Positions 61,380 through 64,000 of a stretch of DNA of 64,000 nt are shown here, one piece after another. Below the pieces are notes generated by a model. That model did not search any database and was not told the DNA's origin. It saw nothing but the letters and a program-made list of their open reading frames with translations. This DNA comes from Zoogloea oleivorans (lineage in GTDB: Bacteria; Pseudomonadota; Gammaproteobacteria; Burkholderiales; Rhodocyclaceae): positions 91,651 to 155,650 of the forward strand of contig NZ_SDKK01000001.1 of the NCBI RefSeq assembly GCF_008107625.1, read 5' to 3'. The position numbers and the translations under genes are program-made. The first letter of the stretch is position 1. Every line of letters starts with the position of its first letter.

Positions 61380-62873
61380 TCAGCGGGACGGTGCGCTCTG
61401 GCTGATGGGGACGAAGAGCTTTTCGCCGCCCCTTTGCACCAGCAGCGCCACCGTGCCGCCGGCGCCCTTGACCGCCGCGCGGGCCTGATCGAGCGACGCC
61501 ACGGTTTTGCCGTTGATCGACAGCACCACGTCCCGCGCCTGCATCCCGGCCGCTTGCGCCGGGCCGTTCGCCGCTTCGACCAGCAGGCCCGCGGCGGAGC
61601 CGATGGCGAGATGCTCCACCGGTTGCAGTGGCCTGAGCTGCAGCCCCAGCAAGCTCAGGGCCTGCGTGTCGGCACGCGGCACGGGCGGCGGGCTGGCCGC
61701 CTTGCCGGCTTCCCCGAGGGTGACCGTCAGGTGTCCGGGCTGGCCGTCACGCCACACCTCGAAGAGCAGGCGCTGGCCGGGCTGGGCCATCGTCACCAGC
61801 GTTTGCACATCCCCCGCCGAGGTGATCGGCTTGCCATCCACGCCAACGATCACGTCGCCGGGCAGCAAGCCGGCCTTGGCGCCGGGGCTGCCCGGCTGCA
61901 CGTCGAGCAGCAGGGCGCCGGTGGGTGAGGGGAGCCGGAAGGCCTCGGCCAGGGCCTGATTGACCTCTTGGACAGTGACGCCGAGCATGCCGTGGGAGGC
62001 ATGGCCCGTGGCGACGATCTGCTTTTGCACCTTCAGCGCCAGGTCGATGGGGATCGCAAAGCTGAGCCCCTGAAAACCCCCTGTACGGCTGTAGATCTGC
62101 GAATTGATGCCCACCACTTCGCCGCGGGCATTGAACAACGGGCCGCCCGAGTTGCCCGGGTTCACCGCCGCGTCGGTCTGGATGAAGGGCACGCCGCTGC
62201 CGTCCGGCAGGGAGCGCCCCTTGGCACTCACCACGCCGGCACTGACACTGTTTTCAAAGCCATACGGCGCGCCGATGGCCAGCACCCACTGGCCCACCTG
62301 CAACTCTGCCGGATTGCCGATGCTTACCGTCGGCAGGCCGCGGGCGTCGATCTTCAGCACGGCGATGTCGGTTTTCCTGTCGCTGCCGATCACGCGGGCG
62401 TGGAACTCGCGCCGGTCGGTGAGCTTGACGACCACGTCGCTGGCGTTGGCGATCACGTGGGCGTTGGTCAGGATGAGCCCGTCCTCGCTGACGATGAAAC
62501 CCGACCCCAGGCCCCGTACCGGCACCTGCATGCTCGCCCCCGTGCCGCCGAACTGCTGCTGGAAGCGGCGCAAAAACTGCTGCATCGAGTCGGCGTCGTT
62601 GTCGTCGCCCGCCGTGTCGCTCGTGTCGGGGCCGACGGACACCTGGCGCATCCCGCTGATGCTGATGTTGACCACGGTCGAACCGTAGCGCCGGGTGATC
62701 TGCGAAAAGTCCGGCACCCCCACGGTGGCGAAGCTCGCCGGGGCGTCCGTGCCGGGTTCTGCCGCATGGGCCGGGGGGAATGCCACCCCGCCGGCACACA
62801 GGATGGCAGCCAGTCCGAGGCTCAGGTGGGCGTACAGGCGGGGAGCGGGATTCCCGCAGGAATGGATGGTCAT
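61380..62873 (-). CDS. Periplasmic serine protease, HtrA/DegP family
   Basis: A 497-residue protein starting at ATG 62873 (MTIHSCGNPAPRL); the frame upstream belongs to no gene. It has a signal peptide, then the trypsin-like domain with triad His (ILTNAHVIANASDV), Asp (DRKTDIAVLKID) and Ser (NPGNSGGPLF), then two PDZ domains (about 280 to 380 and 395 to 490). It degrades or refolds damaged envelope proteins. The length fits DegP/MucD. Confidence 0.93.
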   Translation of the reverse strand: MTIHSCGNPAPRLYAHLSLGLAAILCAGGVAFPPAHAAEPGTDAPASFATVGVPDFSQITRRYGSTVVNISISGMRQVSVGPDTSDTAGDDNDADSMQQFLRRFQQQFGGTGASMQVPVRGLGSGFIVSEDGLILTNAHVIANASDVVVKLTDRREFHARVIGSDRKTDIAVLKIDARGLPTVSIGNPAELQVGQWVLAIGAPYGFENSVSAGVVSAKGRSLPDGSGVPFIQTDAAVNPGNSGGPLFNARGEVVGINSQIYSRTGGFQGLSFAIPIDLALKVQKQIVATGHASHGMLGVTVQEVNQALAEAFRLPSPTGALLLDVQPGSPGAKAGLLPGDVIVGVDGKPITSAGDVQTLVTMAQPGQRLLFEVWRDGQPGHLTVTLGEAGKAASPPPVPRADTQALSLLGLQLRPLQPVEHLAIGSAAGLLVEAANGPAQAAGMQARDVVLSINGKTVASLDQARAAVKGAGGTVALLVQRGGEKLFVPISQSAPSR

Positions 62874-62920
62874 GGTGGCCTCCCTCAGAGGCGTGCTGAA
62901 AGCGCTTGCTGCAGAGTCCC

Positions 62921-63421
62921 CTAACGGGGATTGAAATTCGTGTCTGTCGGGCCGAAGCCGTTTTCCTGGTATTCCACATCGCCGTCCTTCGCCCACACGT
63001 AATGGGGTTGGTCGGCGGGGGTCAGGTAGACCGCTCCGGCCGGCACGGCATGCACCCGTGTCTCGTCGAAGACCGTGCCGAAGCCCACGTAGAGTGTCCC
63101 CGAGAGCACGCTGGTGACCCGGTCTTCCGGATGGGTGTGGGCGCCGATCCGTCCGCCGTCGGCGAGCTTCACGCGCAGTACGTAGGGGCCGGCGTCCTTC
63201 TCGCTGCCCAGCATCCAGGCCACCTTGAGCGCCGGGATGTTCGGCGGGCCGGCCCATTTGAGGGTGTCGGGAAGCACCGGTGCCAGGCCCGAGAAAGGTT
63301 CTTCGCTGCGCGCTGCCGGCGGCGGCTCCATGACGGGAGAGGGCTCGGCCACCTCTTCGGCCAGCGCGTGGCCAGTGCCGGCAAGGACAAGCAGGGCGGC
63401 CTGGATAATGAGTCTGCGCAT
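62921..63421 (-). CDS. Secreted cupin-domain protein
   Basis: A 166-residue protein with a signal peptide (1 to about 22), a Pro-rich spacer and a cupin barrel with the metal-site pattern GAHTHPEDRVTSVLSG and a later QPHYVWA. Its substrate is unknown. It ends 47 bases upstream of the HtrA gene on the same strand. Confidence 0.8.
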   Translation of the reverse strand: MRRLIIQAALLVLAGTGHALAEEVAEPSPVMEPPPAARSEEPFSGLAPVLPDTLKWAGPPNIPALKVAWMLGSEKDAGPYVLRVKLADGGRIGAHTHPEDRVTSVLSGTLYVGFGTVFDETRVHAVPAGAVYLTPADQPHYVWAKDGDVEYQENGFGPTDTNFNPR

Positions 63422-63481
63422 TACTTTATTACCTGAAAAGGCGGCGCAAATACGTTAGCCGGTTTGCGGCCGGATGACCAG

Positions 63482-64000
63482 TCAAAGGGCTTGTGCGACG
63501 GTCTGCCGTACCGTTTCTTCCAGATGTTCCGCCAGACAATCCAGCTCCACCAGATCGCCCCAGTTTTCGCGGAAGTTGCGTTGCCAGGTGATTTGCCGTT
63601 TGGCCAGCTGGCGGGTGGCGAAGATGCCCTTGTTGCGGAAGGTCGGGAGGTCGCAGTGGCCTTCCAGGTATTCCAGCGCCTGGCGGTAGCCGACGCAGCG
63701 CATGGAAGGCAGGTTGGGCGTGAGTTCGTAATGGCGGCGCAGGCGCACGACTTCGTCCACAAAGCCGGCCAGCAGCATGCTGTCGAAGCGCCGCTCGATG
63801 CGGGCGTGGAGCACAGCCCGGTCGCTCGGGGTGAGGGCGATGGGGATGTAGCGGCGGCTGTCGGGCGCGGCGTCCCGCCGGGCGTAGCTGGCGGCCAGCG
63901 GCTGGCCGGTGAGGCGGACGATCTCCAGCGCGCGCTGGATGCGCTGGGCCCCGTGGGGCTGCAGGCGCGCGGCGGCGTCCGGGTCGAGGCAGGCCAGGGC
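63482..64000 (-). CDS. miaA: tRNA dimethylallyltransferase MiaA (3' part; start beyond window)
   Basis: The C-terminal 172 residues are visible and open to the right edge. They contain [30 protein letters not shown] and the C-terminal [11 protein letters not shown] and [17 protein letters not shown] blocks that are diagnostic for MiaA. It transfers a dimethylallyl group to A37 of tRNAs that read codons starting with U. The ATP-binding N-terminal half is outside the window. Confidence 0.95.
   Translation of the reverse strand, partial: ALACLDPDAAARLQPHGAQRIQRALEIVRLTGQPLAASYARRDAAPDSRRYIPIALTPSDRAVLHARIERRFDSMLLAGFVDEVVRLRRHYELTPNLPSMRCVGYRQALEYLEGHCDLPTFRNKGIFATRQLAKRQITWQRNFRENWGDLVELDCLAEHLEETVRQTVAQAL

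Noticed and set aside
62874..63257. N-terminal extension of the HtrA frame
   Set aside because: It overlaps the cupin gene; the signal peptide starts at the ATG at 62873.

Overview
This window looks like the chromosome of a GC-rich betaproteobacterium, probably of the Rhodocyclales. The evidence is the gene repertoire (minCDE, tex, a DUF927-type replicase, a PEP-CTERM protein, a FlgT/LPP20 pair, miaA next to an HtrA protease); the exact genus is inference. Two integrated mobile elements, both next to tRNA genes, interrupt otherwise ordinary housekeeping DNA.

Region 1 (1 to about 10,078) is one end of a filamentous (inovirus-type) prophage of lower GC, transcribed leftward. It holds a replication initiator, a gpV-like ssDNA-binding protein, two small proteins, a pVIII-like major coat protein followed by a UUCG-hairpin terminator, and two tandem paralogous pIII/TspB-like adsorption proteins, the second cut by the window edge. 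A divergent regulator, an operator array, a small HTH protein, a Sel1-like secreted protein and a tyrosine integrase sit at the end beside tRNA-Leu(UAA). A 2,985-bp IS66 element with a perfect 8-bp target duplication lies exactly between the Shine-Dalgarno sequence and the start codon of the ssDNA-binding gene, so this prophage is probably impaired.

Region 2 (10,079 to 24,814) is core chromosome: tRNA-Leu, minE-minD-minC, an Hsp33 that has lost all four redox-switch cysteines, an ArsC-like protein, tex, a secreted nuclease-like protein, yeaD, tag, a Pat-type acetyltransferase, a multi-PAS histidine kinase, and a tRNA-Pro/Arg/His operon with a textbook promoter.

Region 3 (24,767 to 41,816) is the most interesting part: a 17.0-kb element inserted in tRNA-His, bounded by 49-bp direct repeats, with three AGTAAGC repeats inside each end. 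It combines a P4-like chassis (P4-type integrase, AlpA-like regulator, Toprim/DUF927 primase-helicase, two iteron arrays resembling P4 ori/crr, and a C4/CI-type antisense immunity RNA with seqA-seqB-seqC logic) with a Mu-like structural module (Mor-like activator, coiled-coil candidate scaffold, Mu gpT-type major capsid protein, tape measure protein). It has no terminase, portal, prohead protease, tail tube, baseplate or lysis gene. I read it as a phage satellite that brings its own capsid protein and tape measure and depends on a helper for the rest. It also carries a free-standing M41-type metallopeptidase and a transposase-derived DUF772 protein. An IS30 element has broken the gene next to its integrase.

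Region 4 (41,817 to 64,000) is core chromosome again: a PEP-CTERM protein, FlgT-like and LPP20-type flagellar-associated proteins, DUF4124, a methyltransferase, DUF1415, an RbgA/YlqF GTPase, an RlmI-like methyltransferase, an MscS channel with a cyclic-nucleotide domain, HIT, thioredoxin, transglutaminase-like, RlhA-type U32 protein, SlyX, MoaD-like, sialidase-fold propeller, nadC, a glutamate-synthase-like FMN protein, an EF-hand protein, an HtrA protease, a cupin and the 3' part of miaA.
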